Part shown: one piece after another, positions 14,698-23,651 of the stretch
Layout of the letters: each line of letters starts with the position of its first letter
Position numbering within the stretch: position 1 is the stretch's first letter
Assembly (NCBI GenBank): GCA_946551795.1
Contig: CAMNRF010000015.1
Span: 1 to 36,457 of the forward strand
From: an uncultured Oscillibacter sp.
GTDB lineage: Bacteria; Bacillota; Clostridia; Oscillospirales; Oscillospiraceae
DNA length: 36,457 nt
Direction: 5' to 3'
Notes under the pieces: model-generated
Seen by the model: only the letters and a program-made list of their open reading frames with translations
Database searches by the model: none
Told to the model about the DNA's origin: nothing
Made by a program: the position numbers and the translations under genes

Positions 14698-15264
14698 TTG
14701 GCTTCGGCGGCGAAGGATCTGCGCTATCGCGGCGGCCGGCCCGCGTCCGTGGACGGCAATCTGGCCCGCAGCCTGGACTTTGAGGTCCGGGAGCGGGAGC
14801 TGCGCCACGCCGGGGAGGCCCCCCGGCACCGGGAGGCGGCCAGGGAACAGCCCAGAGTCCGCAGCCTTCCCAAGGTCCAGCTGCGGGAGGCGCAGCACGT
14901 GGCCCCCCTGGCTGTGGCGGGCGCGGCAGCGGCGGCGGTGCTGGCCGTGCTGCTGCTTTTGAGCTACATCCGGCTGACGGTGCTCTCCGCCGACATGGTG
15001 GAGCTGCGGAGCGAGCTGAAGGTGCTGGAGAAGGAGAACGTGGTTCTCACCACCCAGTATGAGCAGATCTACGACCTGGCCACGGTCAAGGCGGCGGCGG
15101 AGGCCGCGGGCATGACGAAGCCCGGCGCCAGCCAGGTCTACTATGTGGACGGCTCCGGAGGAGACGCCGCCGTGGTGTATCAGCAGGAGGAGACCGGCTT
15201 TTTGGACAAAGTGCGGGACTCGCTCCACCACGGGATCTACGCGGTGGTGGAATATTTCGACTGA
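14698..15264 (+). CDS. ftsL: FtsL-like cell division protein
   Basis: A 188-residue bitopic protein: a long basic cytoplasmic region (1-68), one membrane helix (about 70-91), an extracytoplasmic leucine-zipper-like coil (about 93-127) and a short C-terminal tail. Topology, size and position between rsmH and the PBP gene identify FtsL/DivIC-type, which joins FtsQ/DivIB at the septum. The start is TTG at 14698 with GAGAGGGGG ahead; no ATG fits. Sequence identity to FtsL is always low, so the call rests on topology and context. After the stop come 376 non-coding bases. Confidence 0.82.
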   Translation: MASAAKDLRYRGGRPASVDGNLARSLDFEVRERELRHAGEAPRHREAAREQPRVRSLPKVQLREAQHVAPLAVAGAAAAAVLAVLLLLSYIRLTVLSADMVELRSELKVLEKENVVLTTQYEQIYDLATVKAAAEAAGMTKPGASQVYYVDGSGGDAAVVYQQEETGFLDKVRDSLHHGIYAVVEYFD

Positions 15265-15321
15265 GCGGCGCACTATAATGCTTTGAAGAAGGACCATTGG
15301 CTGACGAGGGGCGGCGCGCCT

Positions 15322-15581
15322 GCCAGCGGCGGTGCTGGCCCCGAAAAACCGGATTGCCTTTTGCCGGCCCATGGGTTTGCAGGGAGCGAGAAGGAGTCTT
15401 CTTGCTCCCTGAATTCGATCTATCGTCACCGCGGTTGAAAAGAAGCATTTACTTCTCTTCAACCCTGGGCGCGTATGCGCCCCAGGAGCCGTGAAACGGC
15501 TTGGCGGTGGACTCAGAACCCGGCACATTTGATGTGCCGCGGGCGATGTCCGCCTTGAAAAGCGGTATGCCGATTTTCAAG
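15322..15581 (+). other. Run of seven stem-loops between ftsL and the PBP gene
   Basis: Non-coding gap 15265-15640. Stems read directly: GCCAGC/GCTGGC (15322-15339); a 14-pair stem beginning CAGGGAGC (15380-15411); GGTTGAA-a-AGAAG with CTTCT-c-TTCAACC (15433-15464); CTGGG-CGC with GCG-CCCCAG (15465-15485); AGCCGT-gaa-ACGGCT (15487-15501); CGGCACA/TGTGCCG (15521-15539); CTTGAAAA-g-CGG with CCG-a-TTTTCAAG (15554-15581). Several follow with only one to twenty bases between them. TATAAT at 15274 lacks a matching -35. No T tract marks any of them as an ordinary terminator. Confidence 0.78.
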
Positions 15582-15640
15582 TGTTTCGACGATTTCAATT
15601 TCAATCTATCACGCCGGAGGGCAGGAGAAGGAGAAGTTCC

Positions 15641-18133
15641 ATGGCAGGCAAGTCCCCGAGAAAAAGCGACGCGGCCCGCAGGGCCAATCAGGTGGTGCGC
15701 GGCAGGACGGTGATCGTCATGCTGCTGCTGGGCGTGGTCACCTTTATCATGCTCTTCTGGAAGCTGTACGACCTGCAGATCCGGCGGCATGAGGAGCTCC
15801 AGAACGAGGCCGCGTTTCAGCAGACCCGGGAGAGTACGGTGGCCGCCTCCCGGGGGACCATCTACGACCGGAACTACCATCCCCTGGCCACCTCCGCCAC
15901 GGCGGAGAATGTGTGCATCTCTCCTCTGGAGCTGGAGGCCTTTGTCAGGAAGCAGGAGGAGGCCAACGAGGAGGCCCGGAAGAAGGCGGAGGAGGCCGGC
16001 AGGACCTACGTCCCCGTCCAGGTCCTGGACGAGGCGTATGTGGCTCGGGGCCTCAGCCGGATTCTGGGCGAGGAGGAGGAGAAGATCCTCCGCCTGGCGG
16101 CGATGACCGAGACCAGCTATCAGCGGGTCACCAGGCGGGTGGAGCAGGACGTGGCCGACGAGGTCCGCCGCTTCATCAACGGCGAGATCGACGATGAGGG
16201 CCGGGAGCTCACCTTTGTCAACGAGGAGGGCAGGACCCGTCTGCTGTCCAACCCCAACAAGGCGCCCACGGCCCTCCAGGGGATCTTCCTGGAGCTGGAC
16301 TCCCGGCGGTACTACCCCTACGGCACCCTGGCGGCCAATGTGATAGGCTTTGTCAACAGTGAGAACCAGGGGGCCTACGGCCTGGAGTCCAAGTTCAACG
16401 ACGTGCTGGAGGGCACCACCGGCTACACCGTGGTCGCCAAGAACGCCCGCAACACGGACCTGCCCTTCCACTATGAGAAGATCATCGACCCGGAGAACGG
16501 CTACGACATGGTGCTGACCCTGGACACCCGTGTCCAGGCCTCCCTGGAGAAGAACATGGAGAGCATGCTGGAGACGTATGACGCCAAAAACGGCGGCACC
16601 GGCATCGTCATGGAGGTCAACACCGGCGCCATCATCGCCATGGCCTCCTATCCCAACTTCGATCCCGCCGACCACAGCACCGTGGTGGACGAGAAGCTCC
16701 GGGCCTCCGTGGACGCGAAGATCGAGGACCTGGAGAAGAAGAAGGACACCTTCGAGACGGAGAAGGAATACAGCGAGGCCATCGACCAGGTTTGGAAGGA
16801 CGCCCAGGGCCTCCAGTGGCGCAACCGCTGCGTCAGCGACACCTATGAGCCCGGCTCCACCTTCAAGCCCATCACTCTGGCGGCGGCTTTGGAGGAGGGC
16901 GTGGTGAACATGAATTCCTCCTTCAGCTGTTCCGGTTCCGTCATGGTCCAGGGCTGGGATAAGCCCTTCTACTGCTCCAAAAAGGCCGGCCACGGCACCC
17001 AGAGTTTGAAGGTGGCCACCGGCAACTCCTGCAACCCCGCCTTCATCTCCATCGGATTGAAGATGGGCACCCAGAAGTACTACAAGTACCTCCGCTCCTT
17101 CGGCCTCATGGACCCCACGGGGTTCGACATGGCGGTGGGCGAGGGCAAGGGCATCTTCGCCGACGAGAAGAGCTTCAACTCCAACGTGGTCTCCCTGGCG
17201 TCCTACGCCTTCGGCCAGACCTTCAATGTCACCCCCCTGGAGCTGATCCGGGCCCAGGCGGCCTGCATCAACGGCGGCTACCTGTACACCCCCTACGTGG
17301 TGGACCAGGTGCTGGACGGGGAGGGCAACATCATCCAGCAGCACGGCGCCTCCACCCCGGTGCGGCAGGTGGTCAGCGAGGAGACCTCCGCCCTGGTGCG
17401 GGAGTGCCTGGAGTACGTGGTGGCCTCCGGCACCGGCAAGAACGGCCAGGTCACCGGCTACCGCATCGGCGGCAAGACCGGCACCGCCGACAAGACCGGC
17501 ACCAAGACCCCCGACAACCCCAAGGGCGACGTGGTGGTCTCCTTCATGTGCTTCGCCCCGGCGGACGATCCCCAGTACATCATGCTCATCACCATGGACA
17601 CCCCCAGCCGGAACACCGGCGTCTATGTCTCCGGCGGCAACATGGTGGCCCCCACGGCCAGCCGCATCATGGGCGAGATATTGCCGGACCTTGGCATCGA
17701 GCCGGACTACTCCTCCTCGGAGCTGCTGGTCTCCGACGTGCCGGTGCCCAACGTGGTGGGGCAGACCCTGGCGGACGCCAGGGCTAAGCTGGAGAGCGCG
17801 GGCTTTGCCTGCCGCACGGTGGGGGACGGAGAGACCGTCACCGCCCAGACCCCGGCGGGGGGCGCCATCGTTCCCAACGACGCCTCCATCATCCTCTACC
17901 TGGGCCAGGAGAAGCCGGACGCCCCCTGTACGGTGCCCAATGTCTCCGGCCGGACCGCGGCGGAGGCCAACCGGATGCTGACCAACGCGGGGCTCATCAT
18001 GAAGATGGCGGGCACCATGGTCACCGGTTCCGGCAACGTCCACGCCATGAGCCAGAACGTGGCGGAGGGCACGGAGCTGCCCGCCGGCAGCGTGGTGACG
18101 GTGTGGTTCGGCGACAGCTCGGTGCTGGACTGA
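15641..18133 (+). CDS. Class B penicillin-binding protein with two PASTA domains (FtsI/SpoVD-like)
   Basis: An 830-residue transpeptidase. One N-terminal membrane helix (about 24-45), a PBP dimerisation region with RGTIYDRN (about 71-78), a transpeptidase domain with the catalytic S406-TF-K409, S463-C-N and K612-T-G motifs, and two C-terminal PASTA domains (about 698-760 and 766-830). It crosslinks peptidoglycan, most likely at the division septum. PASTA domains and position after ftsL fit both vegetative PBP2B and sporulation SpoVD; sequence alone does not separate them, and no second copy is present here. ATG 15641 is preferred because AGAAGGAG sits seven bases ahead. The helical Lys/Glu-rich insert near 112-126 is unremarkable. 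Confidence 0.93.
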   Translation: MAGKSPRKSDAARRANQVVRGRTVIVMLLLGVVTFIMLFWKLYDLQIRRHEELQNEAAFQQTRESTVAASRGTIYDRNYHPLATSATAENVCISPLELEAFVRKQEEANEEARKKAEEAGRTYVPVQVLDEAYVARGLSRILGEEEEKILRLAAMTETSYQRVTRRVEQDVADEVRRFINGEIDDEGRELTFVNEEGRTRLLSNPNKAPTALQGIFLELDSRRYYPYGTLAANVIGFVNSENQGAYGLESKFNDVLEGTTGYTVVAKNARNTDLPFHYEKIIDPENGYDMVLTLDTRVQASLEKNMESMLETYDAKNGGTGIVMEVNTGAIIAMASYPNFDPADHSTVVDEKLRASVDAKIEDLEKKKDTFETEKEYSEAIDQVWKDAQGLQWRNRCVSDTYEPGSTFKPITLAAALEEGVVNMNSSFSCSGSVMVQGWDKPFYCSKKAGHGTQSLKVATGNSCNPAFISIGLKMGTQKYYKYLRSFGLMDPTGFDMAVGEGKGIFADEKSFNSNVVSLASYAFGQTFNVTPLELIRAQAACINGGYLYTPYVVDQVLDGEGNIIQQHGASTPVRQVVSEETSALVRECLEYVVASGTGKNGQVTGYRIGGKTGTADKTGTKTPDNPKGDVVVSFMCFAPADDPQYIMLITMDTPSRNTGVYVSGGNMVAPTASRIMGEILPDLGIEPDYSSSELLVSDVPVPNVVGQTLADARAKLESAGFACRTVGDGETVTAQTPAGGAIVPNDASIILYLGQEKPDAPCTVPNVSGRTAAEANRMLTNAGLIMKMAGTMVTGSGNVHAMSQNVAEGTELPAGSVVTVWFGDSSVLD

Positions 18134-18144
18134 CCGGAATGGAA

Positions 18145-18282
18145 CGGGAGGACAGCTTTTGCGCATCTTTCAGCACTTTCTCCCGTATACTTTACAATTC
18201 CTGGCGCCTATAATGAGAACCGGCGGACTTTCCGCCGATTACGGGGGACCGCTGATTCGATCCGTGCGCGCGGATGTGCGCA
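18145..18282 (+). other. Hairpins and weak promoter-like boxes before murE
   Basis: CGGGAG (18145-18150) can pair with CTCCCG (18180-18185). CGGCGGA-ctt-TCCGCCG (18221-18237) is perfect. ATCCG/CGGAT (18260-18275) competes with TGCGC/GCGCA (18265-18282). TATACT (18186) and TATAAT (18209) are good -10 boxes but neither has a recognisable -35, so an internal promoter for murE is possible, not shown. Confidence 0.5.
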
Positions 18283-18322
18283 GGGATGCACCCGGCGGCC
18301 TCCGAGGGAAGGGGCGCGTTTT

Positions 18323-19771
18323 ATGCGGTTAAAAGAACTTCTGGAGGGCATCCCGGTCCTCTCCGCCACGGCGGACCTGGAGCTGGAGATCCCCGATGTC
18401 AGTTACGACTCCCGGCAGGTAGAGCCCGGCGGGCTGTTTGTTGCCATGACCGGCTTCGCCGCGGACGGACACGACTTCATCGGAAAGGCCATGGAGGCCG
18501 GCGCGGCGGCGGTGGTGTGCCAGAGGGTGCCGGAGGGGGATGTCCCCTATATCCAGGTGGCGGACTCCCGCCGGGCGCTGGCGGTGATCGGAGCCAATTT
18601 CTTCGGCCATCCCGCCGCGGATATGACCATGGTGGGCATCACCGGCACCAACGGCAAGACCTCCTCCACCTACCTGCTGAAGGCCATTCTGGAGCAGGCG
18701 GCGGGGGCCAGGGTGGGCCTCATCGGCACCAACCAGAACATGATCGGCCAGGAGGTCATCCCCACGGAGCGCACCACGCCGGAGTCCTTCGAGGTCCAGC
18801 GGCTCTTCGCCCGGATGCGGGCTGCGGGCTGCACCCATGTGGTGATGGAGGTCTCCTCCCACGCCCTGGCTCTGGACCGGGTGTACGGCGTCCGCTACGC
18901 CGTGGGCGTCTTCACCAATCTCACCCAGGACCACCTGGACTTCCACGGCACCATGGAGGACTACTGCGACGCCAAGTCGGTCCTGTTCCAAAACTGCGGC
19001 GTGGGCGTGGTCAACGCCGACGACCCCTGGACGCCCCGCCTTCTCAGGGACACCGCCTGTGAGGTGCGCACCTACGCCGAGGCGGCGGAGGCGGACCTGC
19101 GGGCGGAGGACATCGCCCTGGGGGCGGACCACGTGGCCTTCACGGCGGTCACAGAGGAGAGGCGGGTCCCCGTCCGGGTGAACATCCCCGGCGCTTTCAT
19201 GGTCTACAACACCCTGGATGTGCTGGGAGCGGCCCTGGCCCTGGGAGTCTCCCTGGAGGACAGCGCCGCGGTTTTGGCGAAGGTCCCCCACGTGAAGGGC
19301 CGGGTGGAGGTGGTCCCCACTCCGGGAGAGGACTACACCGTTCTGATCGACTACGCCCACAGCCCCGACGGGCTGGAGAACGTCCTCTCCTCCGTGAGAG
19401 GCTTTGCCAAGGGCCGTACCGTGGCGCTGTTCGGCTGCGGCGGCGACCGGGACCGGACCAAGCGCCCAAAGATGGGCGCCGCCGCCGCCCGGAACGCGGA
19501 CTTTCTGGTGGTCACCACCGACAACCCCCGCACCGAAAGCCCGGAGGCCATCATCGCCGACATCCTGCCGGGGCTGGAGGGCAGCGATACGCCCTACGTG
19601 GTGGTGACGGACCGGATCGAGGCGATCCATTGGGCTATGGACCACGCGGAGAGGGGTGACGTGATCGTCCTCTGCGGCAAGGGCCACGAGACCTATCAGG
19701 AGATCAACCATGTCAAGCACCACATGGACGAGAGAGAAATTGTGGCGGATTACCTGAAAGCCCGCGAATAG
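18323..19771 (+). CDS. murE: UDP-N-acetylmuramoyl-tripeptide synthetase MurE (diaminopimelate type)
   Basis: A 482-residue Mur ligase that adds the third amino acid to UDP-MurNAc-L-Ala-D-Glu. The ATP loop is GTNGKTS (108-114). The DNPR motif at 400-403 is the known marker for meso-diaminopimelate rather than lysine as substrate. Other family motifs are MEVSSHAL and HSPDGLENVL. Length is normal. In the order PBP-murE-mraY, murF would normally sit between murE and mraY; here it is missing and only 62 bases separate the two. Confidence 0.96.
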   Translation: MRLKELLEGIPVLSATADLELEIPDVSYDSRQVEPGGLFVAMTGFAADGHDFIGKAMEAGAAAVVCQRVPEGDVPYIQVADSRRALAVIGANFFGHPAADMTMVGITGTNGKTSSTYLLKAILEQAAGARVGLIGTNQNMIGQEVIPTERTTPESFEVQRLFARMRAAGCTHVVMEVSSHALALDRVYGVRYAVGVFTNLTQDHLDFHGTMEDYCDAKSVLFQNCGVGVVNADDPWTPRLLRDTACEVRTYAEAAEADLRAEDIALGADHVAFTAVTEERRVPVRVNIPGAFMVYNTLDVLGAALALGVSLEDSAAVLAKVPHVKGRVEVVPTPGEDYTVLIDYAHSPDGLENVLSSVRGFAKGRTVALFGCGGDRDRTKRPKMGAAAARNADFLVVTTDNPRTESPEAIIADILPGLEGSDTPYVVVTDRIEAIHWAMDHAERGDVIVLCGKGHETYQEINHVKHHMDEREIVADYLKARE

Positions 19772-19833
19772 ATTCCACAAAACGAATTGACAGTGAAAGC
19801 GCCGGGTGTGTGACCGGTGAGAGGGAGAGAACA

Positions 19834-20838
19834 ATGGTATCGATCTGGACAGAATGGGCGGAGGCGCTGATTGCCGCGGGGCTCGGCTTTTTGCTGACCC
19901 TGGTGATCGGGCGGTTTCTGATCCCGGAGCTGCGGAAATTAAAGGCCGGCCAGGAGATCCGGGCCGACGGCCCCGCCTGGCACGCCTCCAAGGCCGGCAC
20001 ACCCACTATGGGGGGCATCATGTTCATCATCGGCGCGGGCGTCACGGTGTTCGCCCTGGGCTGGCCGCGGATGCTGGGAGGGGACTTTGCCCATCTGTAT
20101 GTCTACCTCTTCGCCCTGTGCTTCGGCCTCATCGGCTTTGTGGACGACTACCGCAAGGTGCGCCAGCACCAGAACGAGGGCCTCACCGCCAGGCAGAAGT
20201 TCATTCTGCAGCTGCTGGCCGCCGTGGTATTCCTCAGCCTGATGCGCTATGAGGGCCTGCTGACCAACCGCCTGTATATCCCTGGGCTCCAGGTGAACAT
20301 CACCGTCAACTGGATCTTCTACCTGATGTTCGCCGCCTTTGTCATCGTGGGGGCGGTGAACGCCGTGAACCTCACCGACGGCATCGACGGCCTGGCGTGC
20401 AGCGTCACCCTTGTGGTGATGGTGTTCTTCACCGCGGCGGCGGCGCTGTGGCATCTGTCGGCCCTGGCCCTGTTCCCCTCCGCCCTGGCGGGGGGGCTGG
20501 CGGCCTTCTTCGTCTACAACCACCACCCCGCCAGGACCTTCATGGGGGACACCGGCAGCCTCTTCCTGGGCGGCGCGGTGGCGGCCCTGGCCTTCGCCAT
20601 GGATATGCCCCTGATCCTGATTCCGGTGGGGATCATCTACATTATTGAGACCCTGTCCGACATCATCCAGGTGGCCTACTTCAAGGCCACCCACGGCAAG
20701 CGGTTTTTCAAGATGGCCCCCTTCCACCATCACCTGGAGCGGTGCGGCTGGAGCGAGGCGAAGATCGTCACGGTGTTCAGCGCCGTCACGCTGGTTTTCT
20801 GCGTCCTGGCATATCTTTCCATCCAGGGGCGCCATTGA
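19834..20838 (+). CDS. mraY: Phospho-N-acetylmuramoyl-pentapeptide transferase MraY
   Basis: A 334-residue polytopic membrane enzyme that transfers phospho-MurNAc-pentapeptide to undecaprenyl phosphate to form lipid I. About ten hydrophobic segments are seen. Family motifs are KAGTPTMGG, the magnesium-binding VDDYRK, NLTDGIDGL, FMGDTGSL and FFKMAPFHHH. ATG 19834 is chosen over GTG 19810 because GAGGGAGAG precedes it and the added residues are not conserved. It is followed after 25 bases by ftsW in the same operon. Confidence 0.97.
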   Translation: MVSIWTEWAEALIAAGLGFLLTLVIGRFLIPELRKLKAGQEIRADGPAWHASKAGTPTMGGIMFIIGAGVTVFALGWPRMLGGDFAHLYVYLFALCFGLIGFVDDYRKVRQHQNEGLTARQKFILQLLAAVVFLSLMRYEGLLTNRLYIPGLQVNITVNWIFYLMFAAFVIVGAVNAVNLTDGIDGLACSVTLVVMVFFTAAAALWHLSALALFPSALAGGLAAFFVYNHHPARTFMGDTGSLFLGGAVAALAFAMDMPLILIPVGIIYIIETLSDIIQVAYFKATHGKRFFKMAPFHHHLERCGWSEAKIVTVFSAVTLVFCVLAYLSIQGRH

Positions 20839-20863
20839 GAGTTTTTCAGAGAGGAGGGTCCCT

Positions 20864-22090
20864 ATGGTGGAGACGAGGCGGCGGAGGCGGCCCATCAGCC
20901 GGGAGGAGGCGTTGGCCCGGCAGGAGAAAAAGCGGCTTCGGAAGGAACGGGAGGAGCTGAGCCGGGAGCTGGCCAAGGGGCCCATCGACCTGCCCTTCTG
21001 CCTGCTGGTGCTGCTGCTGATGGGCATCGGCCTTGTCATGCTGCTCTCCGCCAGCTTTCCCTCCGCCTACTACGACAACAACGACCCCGTCAAATATTTT
21101 CGGCAGCAGGGCGTCTTTGCCATCGCGGGCGTTGCGGCCATGCTCTTTATCGGCAAGATCAACTACCAGCGGTTCCGGGGCGCGGCGAAGCCGCTTTTGT
21201 ACCTCTCCATCGTGCTGCTGGTGCTGGTGATCATCCCCGGCAACCCCATCGCCCTCACCCGGAACAACGCCACCCGCTGGCTGGGCATCCGGAACACCAG
21301 CTTCCAGTTCCAGCCCTCGGAGGTGGCCAAGATGGCGGTGGTGCTGTACTTCTCTGACACCATCTCCAAGAAGAAGGACAAGATGCACACCACCCGGTAC
21401 GGCGTGGCGCCCTATGTGCTGATCCTGGGCGTGCTCTCCATTTTGATGATGCTGGAGCCCCACCTGTCCGGCACGGTGCTGCTGCTGGGAGCCGGCGCGG
21501 TGCTGATGCTGGTGGGCGGCATCAACCTCACCTGGGTGGCGGCGGCGGTGGCCGGCGCCGGCGGCGTCGCGTTTTTGATGTTCTCCGGCGTCATCAAGTA
21601 CGGCCAGTCCCGCCTTGCCATGTGGCAGAACCCCTGGCTGGACCCCCGGGGCGACGGCTACCAGCTGGTGCAGAGCCTGCTCTCCATCGGTTCCGGCGGC
21701 CTCTGGGGCGTGGGCCTTGGCAGGAGCCGGCAGAAGTTTTTGTACCTGCCGGAGGAGCACAACGACTTCATCTTCGCCATCGTCTGCGAGGAGCTGGGCC
21801 TCATCGGGGCCACCATCATCATGCTGCTCTTCGCGGCGCTGATCCTCCGGGGCTACTGGATCGCCCTCCACGCCCGGGACCGCTTCGGGAGCCTGCTGGT
21901 GGTGGGCGTCACCACCCTGATTGCCATGCAGACCTTTTTGAACATCGGCGTGGTGACGGGCCTGCTGCCCACCACGGGCATCTCCCTGCCCTTTTTCAGC
22001 TACGGAGGCACGGCGCTGCTGATTCAGCTGGCGGAGATGGGCATTGTGCTGTCGGTCTCGCGGCAGATGAAACCTGCGAGGGCGGGGTGA
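20864..22090 (+). CDS. ftsW: FtsW-family lipid II polymerase (SEDS protein)
   Basis: A 408-residue SEDS glycosyltransferase with about ten membrane helices after a basic cytoplasmic N-terminus (1-45). Family features include LSASFPSAYYDN, NNATRWLGI, FQFQPSEVAKMAVVLY, LPEEHNDFIFAIVCEELG and the C-terminal TTGISLPFFSYGG. In the dcw cluster this is the division-specific member rather than RodA. It should work with the class B PBP encoded upstream. GAGGAGGG lies before ATG 20864; the much longer frame running back into mraY is an overlap artefact. Immediately after the stop begins the densest hairpin run of the window. Confidence 0.95.
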   Translation: MVETRRRRRPISREEALARQEKKRLRKEREELSRELAKGPIDLPFCLLVLLLMGIGLVMLLSASFPSAYYDNNDPVKYFRQQGVFAIAGVAAMLFIGKINYQRFRGAAKPLLYLSIVLLVLVIIPGNPIALTRNNATRWLGIRNTSFQFQPSEVAKMAVVLYFSDTISKKKDKMHTTRYGVAPYVLILGVLSILMMLEPHLSGTVLLLGAGAVLMLVGGINLTWVAAAVAGAGGVAFLMFSGVIKYGQSRLAMWQNPWLDPRGDGYQLVQSLLSIGSGGLWGVGLGRSRQKFLYLPEEHNDFIFAIVCEELGLIGATIIMLLFAALILRGYWIALHARDRFGSLLVVGVTTLIAMQTFLNIGVVTGLLPTTGISLPFFSYGGTALLIQLAEMGIVLSVSRQMKPARAG

Positions 22091-22093
22091 AGG

Positions 22094-22386
22094 AAAGAGG
22101 GGACTACGTCCCCCCTTTACGCTCCGCCGGGCTTTGCCCGGCTCCGCTATTCCCCCTGCTCTACCGGGGGACTGGGGGCGGACAGAACTGCTGGAGTTCT
22201 GCCGGCGGCGCGCTCTGACACCAGTGAGGTCCACTCACTGGTGTGTGCGCCCCAAGGGTGCACGGGTCTCGGTATTTTCGCCACGTACACGCCGCGGCGA
22301 AAATGATTTCATTATTTTGATTTGCCCTTGGCAAATCAACCAGGAACCTGCGGTTCCCTGGCCCCTCCCTTAGCGCCTGCGGGCGC
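22094..22386 (+). other. Run of about ten stem-loops between ftsW and murG
   Basis: Non-coding gap 22091-22423. In order: GGGGAC-tac-GTCCCC (22099-22113, flanked by AAAG/CTTT); GCCGGGC-ttt-GCCCGGC (22126-22142); TCCCCC/GGGGGA (22151-22171); CAGAACT/AGTTCTG (22183-22201); ACACCAGTGAG/CTCACTGGTGT (22218-22244); GTGC-CCC with GGG-GCAC (22245-22263); ATTTTCGCC/GGCGAAAAT (22274-22304); TGATTTGCC-ctt-GGCAAATCA (22318-22338); CCA-GGAACC with GGTTCC-TGG (22340-22361); GCGCC/GGCGC (22373-22386). The sequences differ from each other and none has a proper T tract. Confidence 0.82.
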
Positions 22387-22423
22387 GGGATCGGGGACTG
22401 CTTTGGAAAAGGAGATGGTTGCC

Positions 22424-23554
22424 TTGCCTCAAAACCTGAAACGGGTCATCTTCACCTGCGGCGGGACGGCGGGGCATATCAACCCGGCCATCGCCCTGGC
22501 ACAGCTGATGTACGGCAGGGACCCGGAGACAGCGTTCCTGTTCGTGGGGGCGGAGCGGGGGCTGGAGAAGGAGCTGGTCCCCAAGGCGGGGTACGACTTT
22601 CGCACCGTCCACATCTCCAGCTTCCACCGGTCCTTCAGGCCCAGGGAGATCCGGCACAACCTGGTCTCCGTCTGCAACCTCCTGCGGGCCCCCCGGGAGG
22701 CCCGGGCCATTCTGCGTGCTTTCCGGCCGGACGCGGTGATCGGCACCGGCGGCTACGCCAGCTTTCCGCTGGTGAAGGCCGCCGCCAAGGCCGGCATCCC
22801 CACGGTGGTCCACGAGTCCAACATGGTGCCCGGGCTCACCACGGAGATGCTGGAGCCCTTCGCGGACCGGATTCTGGTGGGCTTCGAGTCCTGCCGCCGG
22901 CACTACCGGCACCCGGAGAAGGTGATTGTCACCGGTACGCCGGTGCGGGGGGACTTCTTTGACCTGACAAAGGAGGAGGCCAAGCGAAAGCTGGGCGTGG
23001 ACGACGGGCGGCCCCTGATCGTCTCCTTCTGGGGGTCCCTGGGAGCCTCCGGCATGAACCGCCAGATGGCGGATTTTCTGGCGTTGGAGGCGAAGAAGGA
23101 GCCCTTCCACCACATTCACGGCGCGGGGGAGACGGGGTATCCCCTCCTGCTGGCGCTGCTGGGGGAGAGGGGCGTGGACCTGCGGGACCACCCGGCGCTG
23201 GATGTCCGGGAGTACATCTACGACATGGCGGCGGCCATGCGGGCGGCGGATCTGGTGATCTGCCGGGCCGGGGCCTCCACCATCAGCGAGCTGACGGCCC
23301 TGGGCGTCCCGGCACTGATCGTGCCCTCCCCCTACGTGACCAACAACCACCAGGAGAAGAACGCCCGGGCCCTGGAGGAGGCCGGCGCGGCGGCGGTGCT
23401 GCTGGAGAAGGACAGCACCGGCCAGGCCCTGTTCCAGGCCGCCTGCGGCATCCTCCACGACAAGGAGCGCCGGGCCGGCATGGAGAGGGCCATGGCGGCC
23501 CTGGGCATCCGGGACGCGGCGGAGCGGATTTACCGGACGGTTTTGGAGGTGTGA
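22424..23554 (+). CDS. murG: UDP-N-acetylglucosamine transferase MurG (lipid II synthase)
   Basis: A 376-residue GT-B glycosyltransferase that converts lipid I to lipid II on the cytoplasmic membrane face. The N-terminal GGTAGHINPAIALA loop, TGGYASFPLV, the HESN segment (HEQN in many relatives), GSLGAS and the sugar-nucleotide region CRAGASTISELTALG are present. The start is taken as TTG 22424 because AAAGGAG ends nine bases ahead of it; the ATG at 22415 touches the same ribosome-binding site and would be too close. The gene lies downstream of the longest hairpin run. Confidence 0.94.
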   Translation: MPQNLKRVIFTCGGTAGHINPAIALAQLMYGRDPETAFLFVGAERGLEKELVPKAGYDFRTVHISSFHRSFRPREIRHNLVSVCNLLRAPREARAILRAFRPDAVIGTGGYASFPLVKAAAKAGIPTVVHESNMVPGLTTEMLEPFADRILVGFESCRRHYRHPEKVIVTGTPVRGDFFDLTKEEAKRKLGVDDGRPLIVSFWGSLGASGMNRQMADFLALEAKKEPFHHIHGAGETGYPLLLALLGERGVDLRDHPALDVREYIYDMAAAMRAADLVICRAGASTISELTALGVPALIVPSPYVTNNHQEKNARALEEAGAAAVLLEKDSTGQALFQAACGILHDKERRAGMERAMAALGIRDAAERIYRTVLEV

Positions 23555-23559
23555 GGATA

Positions 23560-23651
23560 CCGGCCCGCCGGATGGGCGGACCGGCGCGCAGTCACCAGTT
23601 TTTCCCCGGACCCATAGGATGGTCTGTATGAGACCATTTTTGGGTACGGGG
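23560..23651 (+). promoter_or_regulatory. Two-part RNA structure covering the murA ribosome-binding site
   Basis: The first hairpin, CCGG-c-CCGCC with GGCGG-a-CCGG, is at 23560-23584. The second, at 23604-23651, is a nested stem: CCCCG, ACCCA and ATGGTCT pair in order with AGACCAT, TGGGT and CGGGG, giving 17 pairs with small internal loops. Its last arm (23647-23651) overlaps the GGGGGGA ribosome-binding site of murA (23648-23653), so folding would hide it. Inference: translational control of murA. Confidence 0.7.

Noticed and set aside
12940-15528. An 862-codon open frame on the minus strand opposite mraZ, rsmH and ftsL
   Set aside because: Crosses three well-supported genes, the mraZ promoter and a terminator; no recognisable domain.
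15449-18166. A 905-codon open frame on the minus strand opposite the PBP gene
   Set aside because: It is an effect of high GC at third codon positions; composition is low-complexity Gly/His/Val/Leu, and the plus strand encodes a complete PBP with catalytic motifs.
22094-22386. A CRISPR array or REP-type repeat
   Set aside because: The stems have different sequences and no regular spacing; there is no repeated unit.
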